From: Neospora caninum Liverpool | Lineage: Eukaryota > Apicomplexa > Conoidasida > Eucoccidiorida > Sarcocystidae | Direction: 5' to 3' | DNA length: 64,000 nucleotides | Assembly: GCF_000208865.1 (NCBI RefSeq) | Contig: NC_018390.1 | Span: forward strand, 3,428,270-3,492,269 | Shown here: positions 1 through 13,200 of the stretch, piece by piece | Numbering within the stretch: position 1 is the stretch's first letter | Layout: every line of letters begins with the position of its first letter | Position numbers and translations under genes: made by a program | Notes under the pieces: generated by a model | The model's database searches: none | What the model saw: only the letters and a program-made list of their open reading frames with translations | Told to the model about the DNA's origin: nothing

Positions 1-3000
1 TCACTCGGTTTGCCCTTTGCTCCTCCGACTTCCACTCTCTTACGGCCCCCCGGAGTTGGACAGGGGAACTACACTGGCCTGCCCGTGCATGCGGTAGACA
101 GCGGGATGCTGGACCGCCACGCACCGACCGGCGGCGTCGACGGCCAGCTGTACGTACTCCCGCACCAGGCTCTCCCCCTCCAGACGCAACTGCGCGCACC
201 GTCGACCCTGGTGCAGGTACAGCCTGGAGGCGAGACAGAACTCGCGCGCAAAGGTGATGAGGGAAGACAGCCTGGCAAATTTGATTCGCCAAAACCAGGC
301 AGTCACGCGCACTCTTTCGGGAATGCTCTTCTTGTCAATCCCCAACTCGTCACACCGTTCTTACAAGAACGTCTGTGTCCCTTGTCACAACGCCCAGCGC
401 TCTCGCCACCGGGTCCGCCTGGACTCGCGACTGGTCCTCCCCTCCGAGACGCGACGAGCGATGCGCTTGCGACTGCAAGTCCGAGCCGCGCTGCCGACGA
501 TTCAAAGGGACCAGACACCAAGGGCGAGCTCCGACATGGGGGCTGTGGTGATTCGCAAACCGCGGCGGAGAATTCCGGAGCGACTCCCGGCGTTCGCCCA
601 CCTGATGCTAGGCTTCTGACGGCGACGCCGCGAGTCCCAGCGGCGAATAGCGATCAAGGGCGAGAAAACGTTTCGAATCAGCGAAGGCCTGATGATGGAG
701 TGGCGGGCACGCCGGGTGTCCGAGAGACTCCTAGCTCAGCTGCGTGTGCGCGGCTGCTCCCAGGAACTGCGGAACGGCGGGGTGGCCCTCTGCCTCTGAA
801 GCCGTCTGCTCCCGAGCACGAGCGTCTGGGCGAGGGACTGTGCGCGCAAACACTGGCCGGAGGCGACTCGCCGTTTTCAAACCCGGAGCGGGGTTTCTTG
901 CCTCCGGCAGGAACGTCAGAACTGGTTGCTGAGTCGGTGCCGCACAGCCGCGCGCTCCCTCTCGGGGAGTTTCGCCCGGGTGTCGATACGCCCGGGAGTT
1001 TGCCCATGCCCCATCGTGACGCGGCAGTCGCAAACCCTGGACGACAAGCACTCCAGACTGGAGAGAAGGCGGGCGAGACTCTCGCCACGCCGGCCGTGTC
1101 TCGACTGCCGTCGCAAGACCGCGTCAACGCACCGTGTCCGCGAGACCGTTCAGAAACAGAAGAGACACCTTCCTTCGCTTCGAGATGTCTCGCGTCCGCG
1201 ACGTCGCAGCTGACGTCGGCAGGCCCGAGCCTGGAGGAAAACCGCTCTGGGCTCGTCGCCTCAACGAGTTCCGCTGCGGGCTCTCCGTCCGGAATCTTTT
1301 CGCAATCCCAGGGATCTGCCTCGCCCGCAACAGACGTTCCCTTTCCCGCTCATCCACCGTCGGCTGCGGGGCCGTCGCCTGCCGGCGCACCAGCCGATCC
1401 CGCGGCGTTCGCCCGCTCTCGAGGCCCGGCGGGCCTCCTCCCTGGGGGCGCGCCCGGCGCGACGAGTCAGGCCGGGCGAGGAGACAGAGAGGACCAAGAC
1501 AGAGGGAGGGAGGGAAGGCCCGAGCAGGAAGGTTTGTGGGAGAGACACGCAGCAGAGGCGACCAGGGGGCTGCTGGCTGGTGTCCCCCACGCGGCGGGTA
1601 CGAGTGACGAGGCGGGGCAAACAGCTCACGGGATAGACCCAGGGAGGCGTCCGTATTTGCAGGATCGTTATGCTCACCCTGCCGGCCCCAACGTAGCCAG
1701 TGGAGCCGAGGATCTCAACAGCGGTCCTTCCTCCGAAGCGTCTGCTCAGGCGTCCGCGACGCCGACGCTTCGTCCTCCCTTTCCAGACGCTGGTCTGCCG
1801 CGTCCTTTCTTGGGTACCGATTTCGCTTCGGCGAGTGTCTCCGCAAGTTCGGCGGGTTCTGCGACTCCGAGGCCACCAGCGCCTCTCACGAGCCACTACC
1901 CGAACCCCTGCGGGCCTTCTGCCCCTGGTGGCGCACTTTCGCCACACGCTCAGCAGCAGTTTCGTTTTCCTCCAGGACACCCGCCACTTCCGACGAACTT
2001 CAGAGGACCCCAGCCCGGAGCAGGATCTTCTCGTCCACCGTTTCCTCAATATCCTCCGTCCATTCGCGGACCGACATCAGGGACTGGAACGCCCCAGTCT
2101 CCTGCGCAGCCTTCTGTCTTGTCGCCAGCGCCTGCCTCCACTGCTGTCTCCGCCTCTCCTCTCTCTGCCTCCACCGCTGCCTCCACTGCTGCCTCCTGCG
2201 GGACCGCTTCCTCCGCGTCTCCCCTGCCTGTGGGCTTCCAGAATCCCTTCCCCTTGCGCCCTGCGGCTCCACGAGACCGGGGCGATGGCGCGCCAGGTCG
2301 CGACGGCGAGGGACTTGGCCTCGTTTCTCCCGGCGTCGCTTCGGGCCCAGCCACGCCGCGGGCGCCGCGGCCGCTTCTTCCCGTTTCCGGAAAAGGGAGT
2401 GCAACGCATCCACGGAATCCCCAGGGGCCGTTTCCCGCGGCGTCTCCGTGTCTATCCGCGCCCGTGCGGGGCTCGCAGACCCCGGGGCCTCTGCAGCCGA
2501 ACCGGTTTTTGTCTTCTGTTTCTGGGGTCGTGTACGACAAAGGCGGGGAGAAGTGGATTGCGCGGTGGAGCGAGAACGGGAAGCCGTTTAAAAAGACTTT
2601 TGCTGTGGGGAAGCACGGCTTTGAAGGGGCGAGGAAGATGGCGGAGGAATCCCGCCTGCAGGCCCTCTACGCGAAGCAGCGCAGCAGCGGCGCCTCGAGA
2701 CTACCGGCCAGCTTGTCCGCGAAAACCGCCTTTCTCTGCCGATCTGCGGCGGTCGTCGACAGGGACAAGGGTGAGGTTGCGGACGCGAAAAGCCTGTACG
2801 AGAAGCCGGGCGGCGACGGCGCCTTCCACGACCAGGGGTGGACCGATGCTGGAGCCAAGCCCTCGAGCGTAGAAGGCGATTCGGCAAGCGGGCTCGGGAA
2901 CCGCGACCGTTCTCGCGCCCCTCCCGGCCTCGCCGAGTCGAGTCCGGGGGACGGAGAAGGATTGCCGGCTCCGGGACCGACCTTTCCGGGATCTGCGCAC

Positions 3001-5107
3001 GTCCACGGAGGACTCGGAGGCAGCGTCTCTCGTTTCTCGCCGCAGTACCAGGCGTCGTTCCGCCTCTACGACGGCGGACTTCCGTCAGCTCCCCTGCCTC
3101 GCGAGGCGGTGCCTCAGCCTGCGGATCCGCACTTGGCGACTGCCGCCCTAGGCGCCGCGCTCGCTTCGCCGGCTCCTCTCGCCGCGGAAGGCGCCATGGC
3201 CTTCACACCGGGGCTCGCGGCCCCGCCCCGCGCTCCTGCAGGCGGCTCGGCTGGCCCGCACTCGCCCCGGGAACTGTCGGGAGGCCCCGCGGGGCTGCCG
3301 CTCCCCGGCGCCTCTCCGGAGGGCTGCGGCACGGAGTGCGCTCCGATTCCTCCAGCTGAGAGTGCAGGGAAGGGGAAAGTTGAGGGCGTTGTGGGGTCCG
3401 GGTCCTCGAGTGCTCGACGTCGAAGGAAGCGCGAGGAGCGCGACGAGAAACTGGGTCTTGGCGATACGAAGGCGGCGCCGAAGAAAGCCCTCAGGACGGG
3501 GGCACTTCTTGCGGCTCTGGGCTCAGAAGGCCTGCCGGGGCACGCCGAGCGTCCCGGAGATCCGCCGGAGGAAGAAGGGCGCTTGCCGATCGGGCTTCCG
3601 TCCTTCTACGCGACGGCTCCGTTGCCGTCTTCCCGCTCGCCGTCCACTGCGTCACTTGCATCGCTCAACGACAAGGCCGCGGGCGCGTCTCCGGCGGTTC
3701 AGAGGGCCGACCTCGGCGGAGCGCCGTTTTCGCCTCCCGCCCCGCCGTTCCCCGCTGCCGAAGGGGGGAAGCCCGAGGGCGAGGGGCGAGCCCCGTCGGT
3801 GCCTCCAGCGCAGGTGAAAGGGGATCCGGACCAGGACGGGAGGGCGCGCAGTGGCGAGCAGGCAGGCCGGCTAGGTGTCTCCCTCCCGGCTGCGTCTGCG
3901 TCCCAGAAACGCCCACAGAAACAGCTGACTCGGCAAATTCAACGGCAGCAGCAACTCTTCCGCCAGCAGGAGGCGCTGCTCCACACGCAGGCGGAACTGT
4001 TTTCGCGACTTGTGCGTCGCCGGGCGCGTCAGCAACGGAACGACCTGAGGCGGCGCACCGCGAAGGACATTGCGTCCCTGCGCCGTCGCCCCGACCCGCG
4101 GCTCTCTGCCCTCAGAGACTGTTTGGTCGCCTCCGCGAGGGCCCCGTCGCTGAAGCGCGAGAAGCGGGAGGGGTTCCGAGGCAGCGCCGGCGAGGCCGGG
4201 CAAAGCCGAGATGCCCCGGCGGGCGGCCCGAGAGAGAGAGCGCTGAAGACGGAGGGGACAGAAAGGGGCGAAGGGCGAGATGAAAGGCCTGCGGTCAGCG
4301 AGGAGACAGAAGGCGACTCGGTCCGCGAGCCAGGAGCGAAGCACGAAGGACACGGAGTCAGCGGAGGGTACCCGCCGCCCTGGTGGCTGATTCCGCCCGA
4401 TGAAGAACTGAAGGCCGCCGAGACTCTGCGCGCCCTGAGAGTCCAGCGCCGAGCTGCCGCGCGAGAAGGCAAGCTGCTCCAGGCTGTGCTGGAGGACAGG
4501 AGACGCGAGCAGGCGGCGTCTGAGGAGAGCGAGGGAACAGAGACGGAAGCCGACGCGGAGGCATGTGATGCGGCGGAGACGCACGAGCCGCCGGCGCGGA
4601 GATCGGCCGAGGACACGGAGAAGGCCGAGCACGTGAGAGAGGGCGAAAAGGAAGGGTCGAGCGAAGCCGAAATGGAAGCCTCGAGGCGAACCGCAGACGA
4701 AGAAGAGGCGCGGCCTCACGGACCTGCAGAGAAGTGCCCGTCAGCTGGAAGAGAGCGAGACGCCTCGCCGCCGAAACTGCCCAAGACTGTGCGCTTCGCG
4801 GAGATACTCTCCACGCCCAGCTCGGGTGAGGTGGAGACAGGTCGGCCAGCCGAGGAAGAGCCCTCCACAGAGATTCTCGAAGGTAGGATCGCAGTCAGCG
4901 CTCGCCTGCGCGCGGGGGACGAACTTCGAGAAAGAGGACCACCACTCTGGGAACAAGAGGAAAGACAGCTTCAGACCGGATCGCGAAGCGAAAGACCGAC
5001 TCGGGAAGGGAGAGACTGGCTGTGATAGAAAAGAAACGCCTCGATATCCTGGTCAGAACGCGGTGGCCGCTGGACTGTACTCGTACACACTCATTCAGAT
5101 GTAAATA

Positions 5108-5144
<37 letters not shown>

Positions 5145-8100
5145 GTAGATGTTAGCGAATACACATTTACATATATGCACCTGTAGAGATTCACGAAGAC
5201 GGTCTCTGTGTAGGAATTGCTCCCTCCAGCGGGTCTGGGTCCGCTGTGTTTTGTTTTGTGCTCCTCTTTTTTTTCAGGAGCGACGGGCGCCGAGTCGGTT
5301 CCTGTCCCTCTCTTTCCAACGCCGCCTTCTTCATCCCCGCTGTTCCCGTGCACGGCGGCGCAGCTGGCGGACCTGTGCATGCACACGCTGTACGCACTCG
5401 GGGCTGTGCGCCCTCACTGGAGACGCCAGGATCGCCGAAGGCCCTTCGGCTGGCACATCTCGCAAATCAAGCCGGATCTGATTCTCCCGCCTCTGCAGGC
5501 ATCGCGAATCATTCGCTGCGCGTCGTCTCCGGCGCCGTCGGCTTCTCTCGCCCCTCCCTGCGGCTGGGATGCAGGCTCTCCAGCTGACGACGCGCCTCCT
5601 CTCCTGGTGTATGGGGACGAAACGTCAAGCATGTTGCGAAGCTACGTGGACGCGTTTCGCCCTCTCTTCTCTTCGCCTTCGTCTCCGCCTCCGGAGTTTC
5701 TCCATCTTTCCTCTGGAGACGTCCAAGTCGCGATATGGCAGCTGGATGCAGGGGGCCGGGCGGCCGTCATTGACGGCGTTCTTCTGGCTCTCGATGCACT
5801 GTACGAACTCCAGACAGGCCGCAGACTCCGCCTGCCGCTTTCGTCTGCAGCCGTCTCCACCCCGCATGCACCGTCCTTCGCGCTCCATGCGCCAGCCAAA
5901 CAAGACAGTTCGCCGGGGAACCTGCAAAAAAACCCGGTAGCGCCGGGATCGCTCGCTTCGCTGCGTGTCGACCCAGCACCGAACTCGCCGGCGGCGGTCC
6001 CTGGGCAGTCGCACGTGTCTGCTTGGCGCCAGGCGCCTGCCGAGTTCGCGTTCGAGGCTGCCTCGACGCAGCTGCAAGATCGCGAGAACGAGAAGCGTTC
6101 AGAGGCGACGCTCCAAAGTCCGAGTACGGCGGCGACGCTGGCGCCCCCGCAGTCTGTCGCCTGTGTTGCGGCGCGGGAAGAGAACTTGGTGCTGGCGTAC
6201 AACCCGGAGGCGAAGGTTCTACGACAAGTGAATTACCTCGCTGTGGGGGTTCGCGTCTTCATCCAGCTGGCGGTCGTGGAGCAGGCGCTGGACCCTCCGA
6301 AGAAGCGGCAGGCAGTCCCGGGTGAGGAGAAAAGCGCCTTGTCGTCGGGAAGCGACGACGCGGCTCTGGCTGGTTCCGGAAAGGAGCAGATCAACCTGTG
6401 TGCGCTCTTTGTGACCGTCCCGGGGCCGAGTGTCTCGACAGCCGCTTCGAAGCCTCACTACGTGATCGCGGAACTGGTGGACCGGCGGTTTCAGCTGCCG
6501 TGCGGCGAGCAGTTTCTGTTTCGGCCTCTGCCGCTCGCGGCGGCCGCGCCAGCCGCGCTCCTCGCCTTCACCCCTGCGAGGGTCCGCGAGCTCCTGCGTC
6601 TCGGCGCGATGTGTCTGACCCGGTTCACCGAAAAAGAAAGCGGCAAGCGCCCCCGCGGCGGCCAGCGGATGTGCACGGCCTCCTCGTTCTTCTACAGTCC
6701 GCCGCCGATCGATATGTCCCAGCTCGCGTCTTTCTCGACCGCGTCGACTTCGACGCAGACTCCGCCGGCTCCGGACTCGGCGCCTGGCTCCTCGGGCTCC
6801 TCGGCCGTGTCGCCCGAGTCGCCTGCGTCGTCCGCGTCCCCGCCGCCTTCCACAGGGAAAGTGCGAGGCCACGGCACGTCGCCGTGTAGAGATGTGTCCT
6901 TTCCAGAGCCGCGCGTCTCGTCGCCTTCTCCCCGGCTCGCCCCTGGGGCTTCGGAGGCAGCTGTCTCGCCTTCGGGGACCTCGGGGCCTGCAGCCCCGGC
7001 GTCGGGCCCCGGCCGCCCCGCGAAGCCGGTCTGTTGCCCCGCGGCTCCTGCCTTCGCGACGGTCTGCCGGTGCAAATGCAGCCACCGGCGCCACGAGCTC
7101 CAGGCCGAGATCAAGCAAAAGCTGAAGCAAGACAAGAAGCGGTGCCTGGCTCTGATTCGCGAGTACCCCGACCTGTCCCTCCTCGTTGGCGCGCGCCAGC
7201 CGGCTTCCCGTGAAAAGGAGACACTTCCGAAACGTCAAACACCCCAGGAAAGACGCGCCGCGACTCCCAGCGGGGCCCAGACGCCCAGCATCCCAGGCAT
7301 TCCGACCGCGAAGAGCGACGGCCAGAGCCCGTCTTTTCTGGCTTCGGCGTCTGCGTCGGGCTTCCTCGCCTTTGCTCGAACGTCGCAGCTGGAGATCCTC
7401 GCTTACTTGGTCGGCGTCGATCCGTGGAAGTTCGCGAAGAACCGGCAAGACGCGCCGAAACCGGAAGAAATCCCCCAACTCCTCGCCCGATACAAAGCAG
7501 CTGTACGGACGCCCGAGTACGGCCGACTCCTCCAAAAGTGGAAGACCGGCCACAGTGAACAGACGAGCAACACTCGCAGTGGCGACGCAAAGGACAACGA
7601 CGGCTTTCTCTCGCCAGCGGTGTCGCCTCCCGGGCGGCGGAAACACGGGAAAGACCCGTCGGTCTCTCCGGCAGCGGCCGCATCTGCGCCCGCGCCTGGA
7701 CACGCGCCCTCGGGGGCTCCCAGTGCCGCGTCGGGCCTCCAGGCGGCGCCGACTGCGCTCGGCGGCGAGGGCGACAAAGAGGGCCAAGTCCCACAGGTGT
7801 CGCCGCGGTCCCTCGAGCTCGACGCAGGCGCCCGCGGTCCCTCGAGCTCGATGCAGGCGCCCGCACTGACTCCGCCGGGCGCGCATGCGGCGTCGAGCCG
7901 TCAGAGCGGCTGTCCGCCGCCCTGGCTCTTGCCGCTCGTCCCGCCCGGAGGCACTCGCCTCACGCTGTCTCCGCAGGTCCATGAGGAGCTCTTGCGGATT
8001 CAGACGGCCATGACGCAGCTGACGCTTGGAACGGCGATTTGCGTGCGCGTGAAGGCTCTGCTGGGCCTTCCCGCAGGCACGGAGCAGCACATCCGCGGCG

Positions 8101-8630
8101 TGGTGACGCGAAACGCCCTGAAATTCCCGTGGGAACTCGCGGAGCCGTCGCTCGGGCCTGCTGGGGCGCCTGCAGGCGGCGCGGAGCCTGGGGTGCTGGG
8201 GACGAACTCTCAGCGCGCAGGGGCCAAACTCGGGGCTGTCTCCAGCGACGAGGCCAGCGGCGAGAAGCGGGAGAAGCTGGGCTTCAAGCGCGGCGTTGAT
8301 GCGGACTCTGCCCTCGCCAGCGAGAGGAAAGAGAGTGAGGGCGTGCGTGCAGGCCTTTCGGCCACGCAGCCGGACTCGGGAGAAGAGGGAGCGGGGTACG
8401 TAACTCTCTCTTTGAACAACCGGAAAGAAGAGTTCATTCTTAGCTTCCGGGAGGTCCAGTGCCTGGTTGCTCAGGACGACCTCCGCCTGGTTCGAACGCG
8501 TGCGCGGCAGTGGGTCAGTTCCTTTGGTGCCTCGCAGCCCGGAGCAGACAGGAAGGGCGGGGACAAGGAAGAAGAAAAGGAAGCAGGCGGTCGAACTCGA
8601 AAGTACGTTGCTGACGATGACTTCTTCTAA
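1..8630 (+). CDS. ApiAP2 transcription factor, 5'-truncated by window edge
   Basis: Two exons are visible: <1..4882 and 5278..8630. The frame is open to the left edge, so the start lies outside. The donor after 4882 (AAG|GTAGGA type) leaves one base, and the acceptor after a T-rich ttttttttcag supplies the two bases that complete the codon, so the phase agrees. At least 2,744 residues are encoded. The AP2 DNA-binding domain sits at visible residues about 841-890 (nt 2521-2670), with SGVVYDKGGEKWIARW, a KPFKKTF strand and a FEGARKMAEESR helix. A Gln/Arg-rich probable coiled coil follows at nt 3940-4070. The rest is Pro/Ala/Ser/Gly low complexity, usual for coccidian AP2 proteins. A second compact block lies at nt 7385-7460 (LAYLVGVDPWKFAK). 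Family role: sequence-specific nuclear regulator of stage-dependent transcription. The target motif cannot be read from the sequence. It is convergent with MSH6. Confidence 0.88.
2521..2670 (+). other. AP2 DNA-binding domain (coding)
   Basis: This is the only region of the long ORF with clear family identity. Three beta strands (GVVYDK, WIARW, KKTFAVGKHG) are followed by an amphipathic helix (ARKMAEESRLQALY). This matches the apicomplexan AP2 fold of about 50-60 residues. No second AP2 domain was found in the visible part; others could lie upstream of the window. Confidence 0.88.
4883..5277 (+). other. Intron of the AP2 gene with an AT microsatellite
   Basis: GT at 4883-4884 and AG at 5276-5277. 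The intron has in-frame stops (5023) and a (TA)n tract at about 5105-5142, and ends in a T-rich acceptor. Skipping it keeps one open frame across both exons. Confidence 0.75.
7804..7861 (+). repeat. 29-bp tandem duplication inside the AP2 coding sequence
   Basis: A 29-bp unit beginning cgcggtccctcgagctcga occurs twice head to tail, with one C/T difference. Because 29 is not a multiple of three, the two copies are read in different frames (RSLELDAGA, then GPSSSMQA) while the ORF stays open. Confidence 0.8.
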
Positions 8631-10253
8631 CGCGCAAAAACGCGGACCAGCGGGTGTGGGTGCGCGAGTGAGGCCTCGACGAGAGGAGCGGCCCTGTGGC
8701 TGTTCGCTACCCGGGGAAACGACGCTTCACCCCATTCCAGGGATACCTTCTTTCCCTTTTTTTGGCGGGGAACATTTCAAAGGTGTTCACGGTGGTGCGC
8801 GTCGCTGCGCCTGCCGCGAGAGGCTCTCCCCACTGACCGTCTTTGTGGGAAGGGAAGTCCCGTCAAAGCCTTTCCTCTGGCTAGTCCATCGTCCCGGGAG
8901 TGATCGTCTCTCATGGTTCTTCACGTGTTGATGTGGGGTCTATTCTACGAGAGGGGGGCCTCCTGGCTTTATATAGTGAATGGTTCTGTTTATACCAAAC
9001 CCCCGTGCGTGCTACCATGGTTCGAGAACACTCGGCGTCCTCTGCATCGCGAAACGGGAAACCAACTACCGCTTCTCTGCCTCAGTACACATGTCGCCTA
9101 GAGGTAGCGAGGTGAACCCTCATCCAGAGAGTCCCCGGGAACCTCGCGCAGGCGAAAGAAGCTCCATGGCTCGCCGCGGCACACTGGCGCTTCTCGACTT
9201 GGCGAATTGTACTGACCCCATGGCGAGGTGCGGCCTTGTGCTACTTCAGAGTGCACACGCAGTTCTGGCCCCAGGCAGGTTGGCGCCGCTTTTTCCCTCA
9301 ATCAGTGCGCCCTTGGCTTCACGAGCGCACATGTCGAGAAGGCGTGCGCCGAAAACCAAGACGGCGCAGGGACGCCAAGCTGCCTGACACTAAACCTCCC
9401 TGAAAACCCACGCCACAGCTAACAGCCTATCATCCAGTCGCATATATACATATATACATGTATATACATTTTTTTGTGCATGTGGACCGGAGGTTTGTCC
9501 ATTACAATCAAGGTTGTAGTGCGTTCTCGCAACGGATCCCCGCGCGATCAAGCGATATCTACCATGCAGCGGAGGTGCGTCGTTCCAGGGAAGAACGGAT
9601 GTGCGTAGTTTTCGGGAAGTAGGATAGATCTGTTTGACATCCCACAGAAGCTGCGCCAAAACAGCAAAAAGAGATCTCTGGCCGATGGAGCCTGCGTGGA
9701 GGGACACCCTGAATGCATGCACCCCCCTCAGCCCTCGTAATTCAGGCTTCTCCCACCGTCGCGTCGCGTTGGCGACAAGAATCAAAAACAAAAAGTGTTG
9801 AGAGGAGGAAAGGTGAGAAACATCAAGTGCGGCTGCAAACCTATATGCACTTCACGAACACCACTGCATATAAATTCCTATTCCTGTACATATACATCCA
9901 CGATCTATTCATTGATTTGGTATTGCTTTGAATTGTCTCCCGGTGCCTTGACGAGGAGAACATCGGGCCTCCGGTCTCTACAGACAAGGACGGCTTGACG
10001 CATTTCTCTGCCTTGTTTGCCGTCTTCAGATGCAGGGATCGTTTCTGGCCGTCAGTCATCGGCATTTGCACACGCACCGTCCAAAAAATTGGCAGCCTTC
10101 CGGCCTCGAGGCTCCATACCCCGTGACGCGTCTAGGCCTCGTGTCGCGGATCCCGTTTCCGTGCGGCGCTTCCGAGGTTGGGAAAGCTGCTCTTTTCTTG
10201 TGTGAACACGAACGAGAAACGGGAGATCTGTTTCGCATTTCTCTCAGGGTGCG
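8631..10253. other. Convergent intergenic region, AP2 and MSH6 3' ends
   Basis: This is the space between two convergent genes and probably holds both 3' UTRs. No ORF here reads like protein. Small AT repeats occur at about 9440-9470. Confidence 0.5.
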
Positions 10254-13200
10254 TCAGCCTTCCATGTCGACTTCCTTGTCGCCGCTTCTTTCAGACTCTT
10301 CTTCCTCGTCGGCCGTGTGTGCTTTCTCTTCTTCCAGCAGATCTTCCAACACACTTTCTTTTCTCTGGAAGAGGCTCTCGAGCTTGTCGGGCGTTGCGTC
10401 TTCCAGCATCTGGGCCATGCCCAGGAGACGCCAGTACCGTTGCTGGCGCACGATCTCTTGTTGGAGACGCAAGGACTTCTCTTCCGCGCACCTGAGCAAT
10501 ACATGCAGAGCCTCACAAAAGCATGGACACATCCAGTGATCTGCATGCACCCTTTGACCCGTGATTCTACATACACGGCATTCCGCACATCTTGGCATGG
10601 GTCTAGGGCCACGTGTCTATCGCAATCTATATGCGTATCTATCGACATCTATTCTATCTCTACCTGTGAAGTAGAACCTCATCTACAGACAGTGAAGAAA
10701 AAACAACGATAAGGCAGATATACATGCGCCGATATACTACGCAGCAGCCCTATATTTATGTGTATGTAGTATGTATGTATGTATGTATGTATGTATGTAT
10801 GTATGTATGTATGTATGTATGTATGTATGTATATATATATATATATTTCTGTATACATGAGATGTTTTGCGTTGTTTGACTTGCAAATCGAGTCTCGGGT
10901 TTTCTTTCGCGGTGCCTCGCGCTTCCGCGGGACGTTTCCTCCCTTTTCTCGCAGTCTGTGTGTCTTGCATCTTTCCGTCTTCGCTCGCTCGTCGTTTCGA
11001 CTCTGGAGCCTACGCGAGAATGCGAGAATCGATGCCTGCGAGTCGCGCGACGTGGATGCCGTGGGACTTGGGACAAATGCCCTCCGTCAGCTTGTAGAGG
11101 AACGCGAGGGAGTGTTGTTCTTCGTCGATTGCCGCCTTCATGTGCACGTTCACCACGTGGGGGTGGTTTTGCATTTCGTAGCAGAGAAGGTGGTAGTGCG
11201 TGGCAAAGAGGCAGCGACACTAGAAGCAAAAACGGGAAAGAGAAACAAAAGAGCCGAATTCCAAGCAGACACGGAGGGCGCAGCCCCCAATACAGAATTG
11301 CTTCCTACACAAAGGAGGCCTTGTCTAGACCCGAAAAAAAGTCGCACGCAACGGCTCGCCGCGAGGCACAGAGACCGGTTGAAATCTGGCAAGGCCTCTT
11401 CAGGGGAGTAACCTAAATCAACGGCGAGAAAGCGAGAGCGCGATCGTCTGTGGAGACGGGAAGAGAGAAAATGCGCGAATGGCCCCCTGGGTCGGTTTCC
11501 GAAGCTGCCGGAGAGAAAAATGAGGAAAGCGGAGAGCAGGCAGAGAAGAGAAGAAAGAGGAAAGAAGGAAGGAAAGAGGATGGGACGACAGAAAGACAGC
11601 CGCGGAGGGCGTCGCGCGAAGCAAGCCTCTCGGAATTCACGTGCGTACCTGGAGCTGGTCAGTGATGTGTTCGAGAGAGGCGAGAGCTATGGCGGTGCCG
11701 TCGAAGGTCGACGTGCCTCGGCCCAGTTCATCGACCACGGCGAGAGAGCGGCGAGTTCCCTACGAGCGCACACGAGCGAGACACACGCAACGGACAGAGG
11801 AGACACTGCTGCTTCAAATCGGAGTGGGCATCAAACAGTGTTCACGAAAGACACAAAAAGCACCAAAGGCTCCTCCGCTTCGCCGTTTCGATGGAAGGCG
11901 AGACGCTCTCCGGTCGTGACGGAACCACGACGGGGGGACGGAGACCGCCAACACAAGACGCCGCAGCGTGCAGGACACAGGAAGGACGAATCTTCTCTAA
12001 AGAGTTTGAGAAAACGGCCGCGGACCCACTGCACTTGGACAGACACTTCGCGGTCTCAGCGATGCGCTCCCCCAACACGGCGATCACCAGACCGCGCAGA
12101 TTCGGGAAGATGAGCTGTCGAAGTGTGTGTGTGCAGGCCTCAGGAGCTCCGCGGCAGACGCCCCAAGCAAATCGAAGTTTGTGGAAGGCACACTGCGACT
12201 TCAGTTCACGCAAAAAAGTCTCTTTCCGTGGGAAGCGACTCTGCGTGTTGTTCTTTCTTACGTAGGTCATGAGTTCGGAGACGTCCTTAAGTTCGACTAG
12301 GAACGTGCTCGCCCCCTGGAGAATGAAATCTTCGGCGCCAAGGCGCGTGAAGATGCGGTCGACCGGCGTGAGCGTGCAGCTGTCGGCTAGAGTTTCGCAC
12401 AGACAGTTGGAGAGACACATCAGGAAAAAGAACCGAAAAAACCAAAAGCACGGGAGGGGCAACACGGCGGAAACAGAGAAGAGAGAAGGGAGAAAGAACA
12501 GAGTGGCATCACACATCGAAAGGGGAGACAGAAGAGAAAAAAGACCGAGGAACCAAAGGAGGGGGGACTCAGCGAGAAAGACGTCCCTGTGGAGAGTCGG
12601 CCAGAGATGGTAAACGTTCAAGGTTCTTTGTGTGTCTCTCTGGTCGTGTTGCATTTCCCTTCCTTCGCGACGCTCTCTCGCTCTCAGTTCCCTTCTCGTT
12701 CGAGTCCCCGTCGCCTCTTCAAAAAGTGTGTTCCAGCGTGTCTCACAACTCTCCTTTTTTTTCTCCCCTCGCGCCCCGAAAACCTGGAAGCGTCTCCAGC
12801 TCCACTCGACCAGCCCGCAGAGTTTCTCTGTGTGCGGCTTCGCCCCCGCTCTTCTCTCTTTCCCGCCTCCCTTGTCACTTTCGTCCGTAGAGTTCCTTGC
12901 ATCTTTCGCTTCCGCCTCTCACCTGGGACGAAACACCCGATCTGGGCCATGACAACGCACAGCGCAGCCTGTCTGAGAAGTGTGCTTTTGCCGCCCATGT
13001 TTGGCCCCGTCAGCAGAAGAGTACGTTTCTCTTGGTGAGGTCCGCAGTTCAAATAAACGTCGTTAGGCACAAAGTTGTCCATGAGCGTCTCTGCCACAGG
13101 ATGCCTGCGATTCCAGAAACGCAGGCGCTAGACACGTAGATTGAAGGTGTTTGAATTGAGTTTCAGGAACCATTAATGGAGTAGGTTTGCCTCTTTATGA

